Part shown: positions 29,581 through 37,108 of the stretch, in pieces
Numbering within the stretch: position 1 is the first letter of the stretch
Layout of the letters: each line of letters begins with the position of its first letter
From: Heyndrickxia camelliae
GTDB lineage: Bacteria > Bacillota > Bacilli > Bacillales > Bacillaceae_C
Length of the DNA stretch: 64,000 bases
NCBI RefSeq assembly: GCF_002844575.1
Contig: NZ_PIQO01000008.1
Coordinates: forward strand, 1 to 64,000
Direction of reading: 5' to 3'
Position numbers and translations under genes: made by a program
Notes under the pieces: model-generated
The model's database searches: none
What the model was told of the DNA's origin: nothing
What the model saw: the letters and a program-made list of their open reading frames with translations, nothing else

Positions 29581-31325
29581 GAAACCACCTCCTCTTCTTT
29601 GGTCTCTTCCATCTGCTGTCTTAAAAATTGCTCATGGTACCAGCCATCTTGCCTGATTAACTGTTCATGAGTTCCCTCTTCCACAATGGCACCGTCGTCT
29701 AAAACAATAATCCAATCTGCATGCTCGACTGCCGATAATCGATGAGTTGTAATAATCGTTGTTTTACCGCTTCTTTCTCTTTGGATGTTTTCAATAATTC
29801 TCGTTTCCGTTTTTGCATCGACAGCTGATAAGGAGTCATCTAAGATAAGTATCTCTGGATTTTTGATTAATGCCCGAGCAATGGATATTCGCTGTTTTTG
29901 ACCGCCGGACAATGACACACCTTTTTCCCCTACAAGGGTTTGCAATCCCTCTGGCAGCAACTCCAAATCTTTACGGAAGGAGGCTAAATCAATAGCTTTC
30001 TCCATATCATCTTCCGTTGCATCTGGATGCCCGAATAAAATGTTTTCCTTTATCGTTCTGGAAAAAAGGACATGATCTTGTGGAACATAGCCAATCCAAT
30101 TACGTACCTGTTCCTTCGTTTGCTTAGCGATTTCCACATCCGAAATGGAAAATCCCCCAGTACCTTCTTTATACTCACGCAATAGCTGTTTTACAAAAGT
30201 AGTTTTTCCACTCCCTGTTTTTCCAACTATCCCTAATGTCTGCCCTCTCTTAAAGGACAATCGCAAATTGCTTAAGTTTGGAGTATTAGAAGATGGGTAT
30301 TGAAATGTATATTGCTCAAATTGAATGCTTTCCGGTATATCCACTAATGAAGGCACTTCGGGATTTAAGACATCTTCCTTCTGGTTTAATGTTTCTTCTA
30401 CCCGGTCAAGAGAGGCACTTCCTCGTTTCATTAAGTTCATTAACTCCCCGATAGCAAACATTGGCCAAATCATCATTCCAAGGTATACATTAAAGGACAC
30501 TAAATCTCCTAAAGTAATTTGTTGATGAAAAACAAGGTATGCACCGTACCCCAATCCAATTAAGTAACTAACCCCTGTTAATATTTTGATTGTCGGATCA
30601 AACAATGAATCAATTTTGACAACATCCATATTCTTTTTAAATACATCTTCTGTCATATCACTAAAAAGCTTTTCATCTGCTCTTTCTTGCACATAGGCAC
30701 GAATCACACGAACACCTGCTACAGACTCCAATACTCGATCATTTAAATTTCCAAAGGAATCCTGTGCCTTAATAAAGCGTTCATGAATTTTCTTTCCATA
30801 GATTGTAATCAATACAGCCATAATTGGAAATGGCAAAATAGCAGCGATTGTTAGTTTCCAACTGATAAGAAACCCCATCGTTAACAGAATAGTAGACATA
30901 AAAATAGTAGAATCTGTCAGCGTTAAAATACCAAATCCAGCTGTTACTGATATGGCTTTCAGGTCATTCGTTGCCCTCGCCATAAGGTCACCAGTACGAT
31001 TTCGTTCATAAAAGGCTGGCGTCATTTTGAAAAAATGCCCCATTAACCTTGATCGAAGCTTTCTTTCAAGAACAAATGCCCCTCCAAATAATTGATACAT
31101 CCAAACATACGTAATACCATAGGAGATTACTCCAATTCCGATTAAGTATAAAAGGTATCGATAAACATCCGACCATGTTAAACTGCCGAGCTGTATATCA
31201 TCAATTGCCATCCCCACTAATCTAGGAGGCATTACATCTAAAATTCCTACAATAATTAAAAATAAAACCGCTACAACATACCGTTTCCAATTTTCTTTAA
31301 AGAACCACCTTAATTTCCAAAGCAT
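29577..31325 (-). CDS. bmrC: Heterodimeric multidrug ABC exporter subunit BmrC (YheI)
   Basis: The 582-aa partner of BmrD with six membrane helices and one nucleotide-binding domain: Walker A GKTGSGKTT, signature LSGGQKQR, and a degenerate Walker B in which the catalytic Glu is Asp (LILDDSLSAVD), as in other asymmetric heterodimers. The start is ATG at 31325 after GGGGGTGGG. The ORF is open 21 codons further, but that extension lies in a copy of the dispersed repeat. Expression is probably controlled by the leader peptide and two terminators upstream (31571-31791), as for B. subtilis bmrBCD. Confidence 0.93.
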   Translation of the reverse strand: MLWKLRWFFKENWKRYVVAVLFLIIVGILDVMPPRLVGMAIDDIQLGSLTWSDVYRYLLYLIGIGVISYGITYVWMYQLFGGAFVLERKLRSRLMGHFFKMTPAFYERNRTGDLMARATNDLKAISVTAGFGILTLTDSTIFMSTILLTMGFLISWKLTIAAILPFPIMAVLITIYGKKIHERFIKAQDSFGNLNDRVLESVAGVRVIRAYVQERADEKLFSDMTEDVFKKNMDVVKIDSLFDPTIKILTGVSYLIGLGYGAYLVFHQQITLGDLVSFNVYLGMMIWPMFAIGELMNLMKRGSASLDRVEETLNQKEDVLNPEVPSLVDIPESIQFEQYTFQYPSSNTPNLSNLRLSFKRGQTLGIVGKTGSGKTTFVKQLLREYKEGTGGFSISDVEIAKQTKEQVRNWIGYVPQDHVLFSRTIKENILFGHPDATEDDMEKAIDLASFRKDLELLPEGLQTLVGEKGVSLSGGQKQRISIARALIKNPEILILDDSLSAVDAKTETRIIENIQRERSGKTTIITTHRLSAVEHADWIIVLDDGAIVEEGTHEQLIRQDGWYHEQFLRQQMEETKEEEVVS

Positions 31326-31359
31326 AGGTGATCCCACCCCCTTATTTGAAATGCATAAA

Positions 31360-31545
31360 TGCCTTGCCCATCGGCGTACGGATTTCATAGTCTTCGATTG
31401 AGATAAAGGATACCGTGCTGAGGTAGTTCACGAGCTATTGAAAATTGAACTACCATTTTCACTGAGTAAAATTTATAGTGGAATTTTACTTGTATTGACT
31501 TATCGTAGGGAGGAGACGAAGAAATCCGCTAGCCGGAAAGGCTCT
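31360..31545 (+). repeat. Dispersed palindromic repeat, copy C
   Basis: About 185 bp. The left end GCCTTGCCCATCGGCGTACG and right end GAAGAAATCCGCTAGCCGGA are partly complementary; GGATTTC pairs with GAAATCC. The middle has GAGATAAAGGATACCGTGCT and GAGGTAG, almost the same as copy B. It separates the leader terminators from bmrC, so it is part of the bmrC mRNA 5' region. Confidence 0.8.
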
Positions 31546-31570
31546 GAAGCAAGACTGCTAAATAAATCTA

Positions 31571-31612
31571 GGCACAAAAAAGGGCAGACTGCGCTAGTGG
31601 CAGCTGCCCACA
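31571..31612 (-). terminator. Second leader terminator upstream of bmrC
   Basis: On the minus strand GGGCAG / CTGCCC (loop about 16 nt with further pairing) is followed by TTTTTT. It lies directly after the first leader terminator, so read-through of both is needed to reach bmrC. Confidence 0.82.
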
Positions 31613-31675
31613 AAAAAAGCACAGGAACGAGTGAATTTAGTAATTTAAATTTCACCGAAACGTATCCTGTGCTTG
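31613..31675 (-). terminator. First leader terminator upstream of bmrC
   Basis: On the minus strand AAGCACAGGA / TCCTGTGCTT are perfectly complementary and enclose a second stem, GTGAAATTTA / TAAATTCAC. Seven T follow. The 5' arm begins about 23 nt after the leader ORF stop, close enough for a stalled or slow ribosome to affect folding. Confidence 0.82.
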
Positions 31676-31695
31676 ATTCGTATTTTTACATACTT

Positions 31696-31791
31696 TTACG
31701 CTATCAATGATGCATAAGGACAGGTTACGTGATATATGAAATTATCCATGTTTATTTTTGTGTTCTTGTTTAAGAGTACAGTTAATTCCAT
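31696..31791 (-). CDS. 31-aa leader peptide of the bmrCD operon (BmrB-like position)
   Basis: A short ORF starting MELTVLLNKNTKINMDNF and ending CPYASLIA. Its ATG is 8 nt after a near-perfect AAAGGAGG. It lies between a good promoter and two tandem terminators ahead of bmrC. In B. subtilis the equivalent place holds bmrB, a leader ORF through which antibiotic-stalled ribosomes induce the exporter. I infer the same job here. Sequence homology to BmrB could not be checked. A longer TTG-start reading to 31881 begins upstream of the promoter and is not used. Confidence 0.72.
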   Translation of the reverse strand: MELTVLLNKNTKINMDNFIYHVTCPYASLIA

Positions 31792-31837
31792 CACGATAAC
31801 CTCCTTTGCTTTTTTTGGTAATTTTAGAGTCTTAGTT

Positions 31838-31866
31838 AGAATATCACCCTCAGAATTATATGTCAA
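31838..31866 (-). promoter_or_regulatory. Promoter of the bmrCD leader
   Basis: Perfect -35 TTGACA (31866-31861), 17-bp spacer, -10 TATTCT (31843-31838). The transcript would start near 31831, about 40 nt before the leader ATG. Confidence 0.78.
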
Positions 31867-31931
31867 TTCCCAATTTAACAAATTTATATAATGATTAGAA
31901 AGATTTGCTCATACATCGAATTTTTTCCAAA

Positions 31932-31960
31932 GAAAAAACCAAGGCATATCACCTTGATTT
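31932..31960 (-). terminator. lipL terminator
   Basis: Minus strand CAAGG / CCTTG with a 7-nt loop followed by GGTTTTTT, overlapping the lipL stop codon. Confidence 0.7.
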
Positions 31961-32805
31961 TAAATATCTACTATTATCTTTTCATTACGATCTACTATCC
32001 TTTGATAGTTCACTGCATACCAATCTAATTCTTTGCCGGATAACGGTTCACCATATATTCTTCCACTCATTTGTTTCAATACATTCAAAAATCGTAGCAT
32101 TACATCTTGTACCGTTAATTCTGTATTCAGTAATTCAGTCAAGGATGCCATTACTTCCGGCCGAATAGTCGGATAGAAAAATTTTGTTTCTTGGTTCTTT
32201 TTAGCCAATTTATAAAATTGCTGAATTAGCCTTGCTCTGTCTTGTCCACTTCCAGATACACATAAATAAATCTGGACAGCGACACCTTTCCGAATTCTCC
32301 TCTGAGAAATCCCTGCAAACTTCTTCCCGTTAATACTTAAATCGTAGCTGCCAGGACAATAGGAACCCTCGATTTCCCTTGCTTCTATATCAACATGAAA
32401 ATCTGAGAACATTTCCTTAATCAATGCCCACATTGCATCATATCCACGATTAATATCAATCCCCTTTTCCGTATCAGGGAAAATAAGGGATAAATTTAAT
32501 ACCCCGCTATCTAGTACAACGGCTAAACCGCCGGAATTTCGGACAATAAATCGATATCCTTGTTCTTTTAAATAAGCCAAACCATCTTGTAAAAAGGGGA
32601 GCTTCGTGTCTTGAATCCCTAATACAATGGTTTGATGATGTACCCATGACCTTGCCACAGCAGAGGACACACCTGCTCCCACCGAGGTACATAATGTGTC
32701 GTCCATCGCAAACGATTGCAATGCATCAAACATAGGTCCTAGACTCGATTGATCAATAATTCGCCATTTCTCTTGCTGTAATAATGATAGATTTGTTTCC
32801 ACCAT
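31960..32805 (-). CDS. lipL: Octanoyl-[GcvH]:protein N-octanoyltransferase
   Basis: Moves octanoyl groups from GcvH to the E2 subunits of 2-oxoacid dehydrogenases in the Bacillus lipoate assembly route. The 281 aa match B. subtilis LipL (YwfL, 281 aa) and show the LplA/LipB fold: [21 protein letters not shown] near 90 (substrate loop), the catalytic Cys in [11 protein letters not shown] near 150, and [12 protein letters not shown] with the conserved Lys. It sits near pta and hemQ as in B. subtilis and appears to be a single-gene unit. Confidence 0.94.
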   Translation of the reverse strand: MVETNLSLLQQEKWRIIDQSSLGPMFDALQSFAMDDTLCTSVGAGVSSAVARSWVHHQTIVLGIQDTKLPFLQDGLAYLKEQGYRFIVRNSGGLAVVLDSGVLNLSLIFPDTEKGIDINRGYDAMWALIKEMFSDFHVDIEAREIEGSYCPGSYDLSINGKKFAGISQRRIRKGVAVQIYLCVSGSGQDRARLIQQFYKLAKKNQETKFFYPTIRPEVMASLTELLNTELTVQDVMLRFLNVLKQMSGRIYGEPLSGKELDWYAVNYQRIVDRNEKIIVDI

Positions 32806-33006
32806 TTCTCATCTCACTTTTCTATGACTCTTTTCTTAGATTTCTTTGCTTTTGAAAGGAAAATCAGCTAAACTTCTTCATTCACCTAAAAATAGGTTTC
32901 TAACCAAGAAAAGATTCTCCAAAGCTAAGTCTATATTAGGATCTAAAATAAATTACAAACAGCAACAATTACCAAAAAACAGCCTTTCTAATTAACTATT
33001 TCTTCA

Positions 33007-33978
33007 TTACAAGGCTTGAGCAGCTGTGATAAGAGCTAATTTATACACATCTTCCTCATTACAACCACGGGACAAGTCATTTACCGGTGCGTTCAACCCT
33101 TGTAAAATAGGACCAACTGCCTCAAAGTTTCCCAGTCTCTGGGCAATTTTATATCCGATATTTCCAGCTTCGAGGCTTGGGAAAATAAATACATTTGCAT
33201 CGCCCCTCAATACAGAATCGGGAGCCTTTTTCTGTGCAACCGAAGGAACAAAGGCAGCATCAAATTGAAATTCTCCGTCTAACACAAGCTCTGGATTACG
33301 TTCCTTCGCAATCCGAACTGCTTCCGTGACCTTTTCTGTTTCCGGTGACACGGCAGAACCCTTTGTTGAAAAACTTAACATTGCTACTCTCGGCTCGAGG
33401 TCAAACATTTCTGCCGTTTTTGCACTTTCAATCGCAATCTCCGCTAAATCCTGACTATCTGGTGCAATATTAATAGCACAGTCTGCAAACACGTATTTTT
33501 CTTCTTCCCGTACCATAATAAATACTCCGGATGTTTTTTTAACACCCTTTTTTGTCTTAATAATCTGCAAAGCAGGTCGAACAGTATCCGCCGTTGAATG
33601 AGCCGCTCCACTCACTAATCCATTGGCATGATTCATATAAACAAGCATTGTTCCGAAGTAATTTTCATCTAATAGAATTTTTTCTGCCTCTTCTTTTGTC
33701 ACTTTGCCGTTTCTTCTTTCTACAAAAGAGGCTACCATTTCAGAAAATCCTTCATACAAAGTTGGATTAAAGATGTCTGCCCCTCCTATCTCTATGCGAA
33801 GCTCTTTCGCCTTTGCTTCAATTTCTTCTCTATTACCTATTAAGATCGGGGTTAAGATATTCTCTGACGCAAGACGGCTTGCAGCTGATAAAATTCGCTC
33901 ATCTAATCCTTCAGGAAACACAATTTTCAAATTGTTATTGGATACCTTATCTTTAATCACCGAGAATAAATCGGTCAT
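33007..33978 (-). CDS. pta: Phosphate acetyltransferase
   Basis: Converts acetyl-CoA and phosphate to acetyl phosphate for overflow acetate metabolism. The 323-aa protein has the compact PTA fold, with IVFPEGLDERILSAA at the N-terminus and the substrate site GMVSGAAHSTADTVRPALQ-like segment near 125 (here GLVSGAAHSTADTVRP). The C-terminus has FPSLEAGNIGYKIAQRLG and GPILQGLNAPVNDLSRG. Length equals the B. subtilis enzyme. It is divergent from hemQ. I found no convincing catabolite-response element upstream. Confidence 0.97.
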   Translation of the reverse strand: MTDLFSVIKDKVSNNNLKIVFPEGLDERILSAASRLASENILTPILIGNREEIEAKAKELRIEIGGADIFNPTLYEGFSEMVASFVERRNGKVTKEEAEKILLDENYFGTMLVYMNHANGLVSGAAHSTADTVRPALQIIKTKKGVKKTSGVFIMVREEEKYVFADCAINIAPDSQDLAEIAIESAKTAEMFDLEPRVAMLSFSTKGSAVSPETEKVTEAVRIAKERNPELVLDGEFQFDAAFVPSVAQKKAPDSVLRGDANVFIFPSLEAGNIGYKIAQRLGNFEAVGPILQGLNAPVNDLSRGCNEEDVYKLALITAAQAL

Positions 33979-34149
33979 GTATACTCCTCCTTCAATTCAT
34001 TTCCTATCCAAACTATAACAAACTTTTTTAAAGAGTATAAATGGTTTTACCCTCAAAGAAAATGTTTATATTTTGTGAATATAGTGTTTCCCTTTCTTGA
34101 CTGATTTTCAACATTTGTGTGTTGGATTCTTTATGAATGGAAAAACTAT

Positions 34150-34157
34150 GCTATAGT
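34150..34157 (+). promoter_or_regulatory. Candidate hemQ promoter (extended -10)
   Basis: TGCTATAGT, an extended -10 with TATAGT at 34152-34157; the -35 region is weak. It would give a 5' leader of about 175 nt that contains element E1. Confidence 0.5.
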
Positions 34158-34190
34158 ATGGATAGATAAGGCTTTTTTCGCTAAAATTCT

Positions 34191-34273
34191 TGTTTTTCGT
34201 CTTTTGTTATAAATCCAAGATCGGCTTTGTTTCGGAGCACTTTTCCCCAAAAAAGATTGATGCCGTGGATTTA
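34191..34273 (+). ncRNA. Candidate structured element E1 (hemQ leader)
   Basis: TTTTTCGT and TTTGTTATAA are followed by an outer stem TAAATCCA / TGGATTTA (34210-34217 with 34266-34273), a CGGC/GCCG pair, the motif TTTCGGAGCA and an inner hairpin CTTTT / AAAAG. The same ordered motifs occur at 35986-36079 with different but still complementary stems. No terminator follows it. Whether it acts as RNA or is a small repeat is unknown. Confidence 0.45.
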
Positions 34274-34311
34274 GAATGCAAAAGCTACAAGGTTTAAGAA
34301 AGGAGCCCTAG

Positions 34312-34332
34312 ATGAAAACAAACTCGAGGTGA
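34312..34332 (+). CDS. Six-codon upstream ORF before hemQ
   Basis: ATG with AAGGAG six bases upstream encodes MKTNSR. Its stop TGA lies within the hemQ Shine-Dalgarno AGGTGAT, 5 bp before the hemQ ATG. Geometry suggests reinitiation or coupling; translation is unproven. Confidence 0.4.
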   Translation: MKTNSR

Positions 34333-34337
34333 TAAAT

Positions 34338-35093
34338 ATGAGTGAGGCAGCTCAAACATTAGATGGTTGGTATTCCTTGCATGATTTAAGAGCAATGAAT
34401 TGGTCAGCGTGGAAGGCTCTTTCAAGTGATGAACGCCAAACGGCTATTTATGAATTTCAACAATTTATCAATAAATTAAATCAAACTCAAAATGAAAAAC
34501 AAGGCAGCCACGCTTTATACACAATCGTTGGACAAAAGGCTGACTTTATTCTTTGGTTGCTTCGTCCTACGATGGAGGAACTCAATGAGCTAGAGAATGA
34601 ATTTAATAAACTTACAATAGCTGAATATACGATTCCAACCTATTCTTATGTATCTGTTGTAGAATTAAGCAATTATGTCGGGGCAGGTAAATCTGCTGAA
34701 GATCCATACGAAAATCCGTATGTGAAATCACGTCTCTACCCTGAACTACCAAAATCTAAATATATTTGCTTTTATCCAATGGACAAGCGTCGTCAAGGAA
34801 ATGACAATTGGTACATGCTTTCCATGGAAGAACGTCGTGAGCTAATGAAAAGCCATGGAATGATTGGCCGTAAATATGCTGGAAAAGTAAAACAAATCAT
34901 TACGGGTTCTGTTGGTTTCGATGATTACGAATGGGGGGTAACCCTTTTTGCTGATGATGTTTTACAATTTAAAAAGCTTGTATATGAAATGCGCTTCGAT
35001 GAAGTAAGTGCACGATACGGAGAATTTGGTTCCTTCTTTGTTGGGAATCTATTAGAAGAAGATAAAATTGCACAGTTTTTACATGTAAACTAA
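34338..35093 (+). CDS. hemQ: Coproheme decarboxylase HemQ/ChdC
   Basis: Last enzyme of the coproporphyrin-dependent haem pathway of Gram-positives, converting coproheme III to haem b with peroxide. The 251 aa form the chlorite-dismutase-like ferredoxin fold. [17 protein letters not shown] near 140 includes the catalytic Tyr region, [15 protein letters not shown] near 170 carries the haem-ligand His, and [18 protein letters not shown] is the family signature. ATG at 34338 follows AGGTGAT; a GTG three codons upstream lies inside the Shine-Dalgarno. Corresponds to B. subtilis YwfI. Confidence 0.96.
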   Translation: MSEAAQTLDGWYSLHDLRAMNWSAWKALSSDERQTAIYEFQQFINKLNQTQNEKQGSHALYTIVGQKADFILWLLRPTMEELNELENEFNKLTIAEYTIPTYSYVSVVELSNYVGAGKSAEDPYENPYVKSRLYPELPKSKYICFYPMDKRRQGNDNWYMLSMEERRELMKSHGMIGRKYAGKVKQIITGSVGFDDYEWGVTLFADDVLQFKKLVYEMRFDEVSARYGEFGSFFVGNLLEEDKIAQFLHVN

Positions 35094-35433
35094 CAAGCAA
35101 AAGCCTTTTCTGAATATAGTTTATCTAGCCGGAATACCCTTAAGTAATGTTTAAGGGTATTTTTTTCCCCCCATAATCCTCATAAAAATTCCTTGCATAA
35201 CTCCATCACCACCAACATACATATGAAATAGTGAAAAATAACAAATAAATCCTTTCACCATCCGTACAAGTCTAGCTCCTTGAAAAGAGGTGTAAAGCTA
35301 ACAGAAAAGAATAATCGACATTCTAAATGATGATGACTTGATGTCTCTGATTATTATTTTCGCTTTGCGGATTAACATCCTTTATGTAATGACATATTGG
35401 TTTACCAATTAGGAGAATCAAGGAGGGAGAATA
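35094..35433. other. Intergenic region hemQ-gerQ
   Basis: These 340 bp hold the hemQ terminator (35134-35168) and the gerQ upstream region. A CATATT string near 35393 could belong to a mother-cell sigma promoter, but I cannot complete a convincing -10/-35 pair. No gene is seen. Confidence 0.6.
35134..35168 (+). terminator. hemQ terminator
   Basis: ATACCCTTAA / TTAAGGGTAT with a 7-nt loop and a run of T. Confidence 0.88.
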
Positions 35434-35859
35434 GTGTCAAATTCCTATGTCAATCCAAATGCATACTATCCTTATCGACAAGCAACTCAACAACCATATT
35501 ACGGAGGAAACGCACCTCAATTTGGAACACCGCCTTTGACTGCTGGCGGCCCTACCCCACAAGGACCTAATGTACCAGGAATGTTGCCAGCAGAACAGTC
35601 CTACATTGAGAATATTTTAAGGTTAAACAAAGGAAAATTAATTCATCTTTATGCCACATTCGAAAATAAAAAGGAACGGGAATTTGTAGGAATTATCGAA
35701 GCTGCCGGTCGTGATCATGTCATACTCAGTGATCCACAAACAGGTGAGCGCCATCTAATTCCAATGGTTTATGTAGACTACATTACGTTTACGGAAGAAG
35801 TGGAGTATGAATATCCTTTTGGAGCAACTCCACAAATGGCTACCTATCCTGCTAGATAG
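35434..35859 (+). CDS. gerQ: Spore coat protein GerQ
   Basis: Spore coat protein needed for action of the cortex-lytic enzyme CwlJ during germination, and a transglutaminase substrate. The 141 aa have a Tyr/Pro/Gln-rich N-terminus (about 1-50) and the conserved C-terminal domain (about 55-130: LPAEQSYIENILRLNKGK, EREFVGIIEAAGRDHVILSD, RHLIPMVYVDYITF). It is shorter than B. subtilis GerQ (181 aa) because of the low-complexity N-terminus. GTG start after AAGGAGGGAG. Mother-cell expression is inferred from the family. Confidence 0.92.
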   Translation: MSNSYVNPNAYYPYRQATQQPYYGGNAPQFGTPPLTAGGPTPQGPNVPGMLPAEQSYIENILRLNKGKLIHLYATFENKKEREFVGIIEAAGRDHVILSDPQTGERHLIPMVYVDYITFTEEVEYEYPFGATPQMATYPAR

Positions 35860-35923
35860 GATCAAGTTAGCTAATGGTCGCTGGAGACTGCACAAAGATT
35901 ACAGTTATAAATTTCTTTTCACT

Positions 35924-35958
35924 AAAAACAGCCCTTTCAAACGAAAGAGCTGTTTTTT
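35924..35958 (+). terminator. gerQ terminator
   Basis: AAAACAGCCCTTTC / GAAAGAGCTGTTTT with a 4-nt loop and six T. Confidence 0.88.
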
Positions 35959-35985
35959 CATTAGGCTGTTGCTTATAAATTGTGG

Positions 35986-36079
35986 TTTTTCGTAATTTGT
36001 TATAATCCTATTTCGGAGCATCTTGTCTTAAAAGTGAAACTTCATTTAAGACAAGTGAATAAAAATCGGCAGTAGGATT
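35986..36079 (+). ncRNA. Candidate structured element E2
   Basis: Second copy of the motif order seen at 34191: TTTTTCGT, TTTGTTATAA, outer stem AATCCTA / TAGGATT (36004-36010 with 36073-36079), TTTCGGAGCA, and an inner 11-bp perfect hairpin CTTGTCTTAAA / TTTAAGACAAG. Stem sequences differ from E1 while pairing is kept. It stands alone between convergent genes. Confidence 0.45.
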
Positions 36080-36228
36080 TTTACGGTAATTTTCTACAAC
36101 CAAATGAAAAACGAAATGTAGAAAAGAGCGCGAATCCTATCCAACCAAGGATTATATGCGTATACGAAAAGCAATAATCTTGGCGAAAATAGCCTTTACA
36201 AAAGAATAACCTTTAAGAAAAGAATTTC

Positions 36229-36600
36229 TTAATAGTATTTTGCTGCAGCAATAATTAACAATACCCATGAAACAAGAAATGCTACACCGCCAAAAGGAGT
36301 AATAACGCCTAAAACACTTATTCTTGTTACACTTAGTATGTAAAGACTTCCTGAAAATAAAATAATTCCGAGAAACATTAACCAGCCAGACCATGACATA
36401 AGAGAGGACGTTGGAATATGTTTGGCAATCAGACCAATTGCAATTATTCCAAGGGCATGGAACATTTGGTAAGTCACACCAGTCTTCCAAACTTCTAAAT
36501 ATTTCTCTGAGATTTTCCCCTCTAATCCATGGGCTCCGAAAGCGCCTAATGCGACCGCTAAAAAGGCATTAATTGCACCAATTATTATAAAGGCTTTCAT
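36229..36600 (-). CDS. ywdK: DUF423 small membrane protein YwdK
   Basis: A 123-aa protein with four hydrophobic helices, family DUF423, same length as B. subtilis YwdK. Typical features are the opening [23 protein letters not shown], the [13 protein letters not shown] helix, and the last two helices [17 protein letters not shown] and [16 protein letters not shown]. Function is unknown. ywdI lies 55 bp upstream on the same strand. Confidence 0.9.
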   Translation of the reverse strand: MKAFIIIGAINAFLAVALGAFGAHGLEGKISEKYLEVWKTGVTYQMFHALGIIAIGLIAKHIPTSSLMSWSGWLMFLGIILFSGSLYILSVTRISVLGVITPFGGVAFLVSWVLLIIAAAKYY

Positions 36601-36654
36601 GCAAACACTCCTTATTTCTCTAATTCTTCTTCATTCATTGTAAGAGATGCTTCA

Positions 36655-36918
36655 TTAAAAATCAAAAAGGGAATCCCCGTTTGCGCCATCATCTGTCTTT
36701 AAAGGTTGTGACTTTTCATGAATTAAGGTGCTTACAGGCGCAGGATTTACAATGCGAGGGGCTTCTACTGCTGATTCCGTCTCCTGTTCTAAGATTAAAT
36801 CACACAACGTTTTAATAGTATACACATGCTGTTTTTGTTGGCTAGAATCCTGAGCTTGTTTTGCTTTCAGGACCTCTTCTTCTATCTTTTTCAAAAGAGA
36901 ATGATTTGAGATGGTCAC
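36655..36918 (-). CDS. ywdI: YwdI family small protein (DUF5327)
   Basis: An 87-aa soluble protein with an N-terminal helical segment (MTISNHSLLKKIEEEVLKAK through IKTLCDLILEQE) and a low-complexity C-terminus ending GDSLFDF. This is the pattern of the DUF5327/YwdI family. Function is unknown. GTG start after GGAGAAATCAAA spacing. It is in the same place, next to ywdK, as in B. subtilis. Confidence 0.8.
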   Translation of the reverse strand: MTISNHSLLKKIEEEVLKAKQAQDSSQQKQHVYTIKTLCDLILEQETESAVEAPRIVNPAPVSTLIHEKSQPLKTDDGANGDSLFDF

Positions 36919-36987
36919 TTTGATTTCTCCTTATCTTTATATTACCTCCATCTTACCATATTTCATTGTATCACTCTAAATTCGACA

Positions 36988-37003
36988 TGTTTCACGTGAA
37001 ACA
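36988..37003. promoter_or_regulatory. parS chromosome-partitioning site
   Basis: TGTTTCACGTGAAACA is a perfect 16-bp palindrome identical to the Bacillus parS consensus bound by Spo0J (ParB). It lies inside a longer perfect palindrome (ACATG...CATGT, 36985-37006) in the gap between ywdI and the general-stress gene. parS sites cluster around oriC, so this places the window in the origin-proximal domain. Confidence 0.9.
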
Positions 37004-37032
37004 TGTAAATTTCTGTCGATTTAAAAATAGAT

Positions 37033-37058
37033 GTTTAACTCGATGAGAAACAGGCTAT
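37033..37058 (+). promoter_or_regulatory. Sigma-B type promoter
   Basis: GTTTAA (37033-37038), 14-bp spacer, GGCTAT (37053-37058), one base from the sigma-B consensus GTTTAA-N14-GGGTAT. It is 50 bp upstream of a general-stress family gene, which agrees with it. Confidence 0.75.
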
Positions 37059-37108
37059 ATACATAATAATTCGAGGTGGTAAGCACACCTCACCAAGGAG
37101 GAGATTTT

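Larger units (their letters stand above)
31326..31959. other. Regulatory region upstream of bmrCD
   Basis: This 634-bp region, read on the minus strand, contains in order: the lipL terminator, a sigma-A promoter (31866-31838), a 31-codon leader ORF (31791-31696), two intrinsic terminators (31675-31571), and repeat copy C ending next to the bmrC ribosome binding site. No other gene is visible. Confidence 0.8.
33979..34337. other. Divergent pta/hemQ intergenic region
   Basis: These 359 bp contain the hemQ promoter near 34152, element E1 of a two-copy candidate RNA structure (34191-34273) and a six-codon ORF overlapping the hemQ ribosome binding site (34312-34332). The pta side holds a possible TATAGT -10 on the minus strand near 34010 with a weak -35. 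Confidence 0.65.
35860..36228. other. Intergenic region gerQ-ywdK
   Basis: These 369 bp contain the gerQ terminator (35924-35958) and element E2 (35986-36079). They also hold a hairpin TTTTCTAC / GTAGAAAA at about 36090-36125 and a longer imperfect palindrome CCAAGGATTAT / ATAATCTTGG at about 36142-36183 without a T run. No coding ORF with a ribosome binding site is visible. Confidence 0.6.

Noticed and set aside
31326-31388. 21-codon N-terminal extension of bmrC
   Set aside because: It lies in dispersed repeat copy C, has no ribosome binding site, and family members start at MLWKLRWFF.
31792-31881. Longer 61-codon reading of the bmrCD leader from a TTG
   Set aside because: The TTG lies upstream of the promoter that drives the leader, so it would not be in the transcript.
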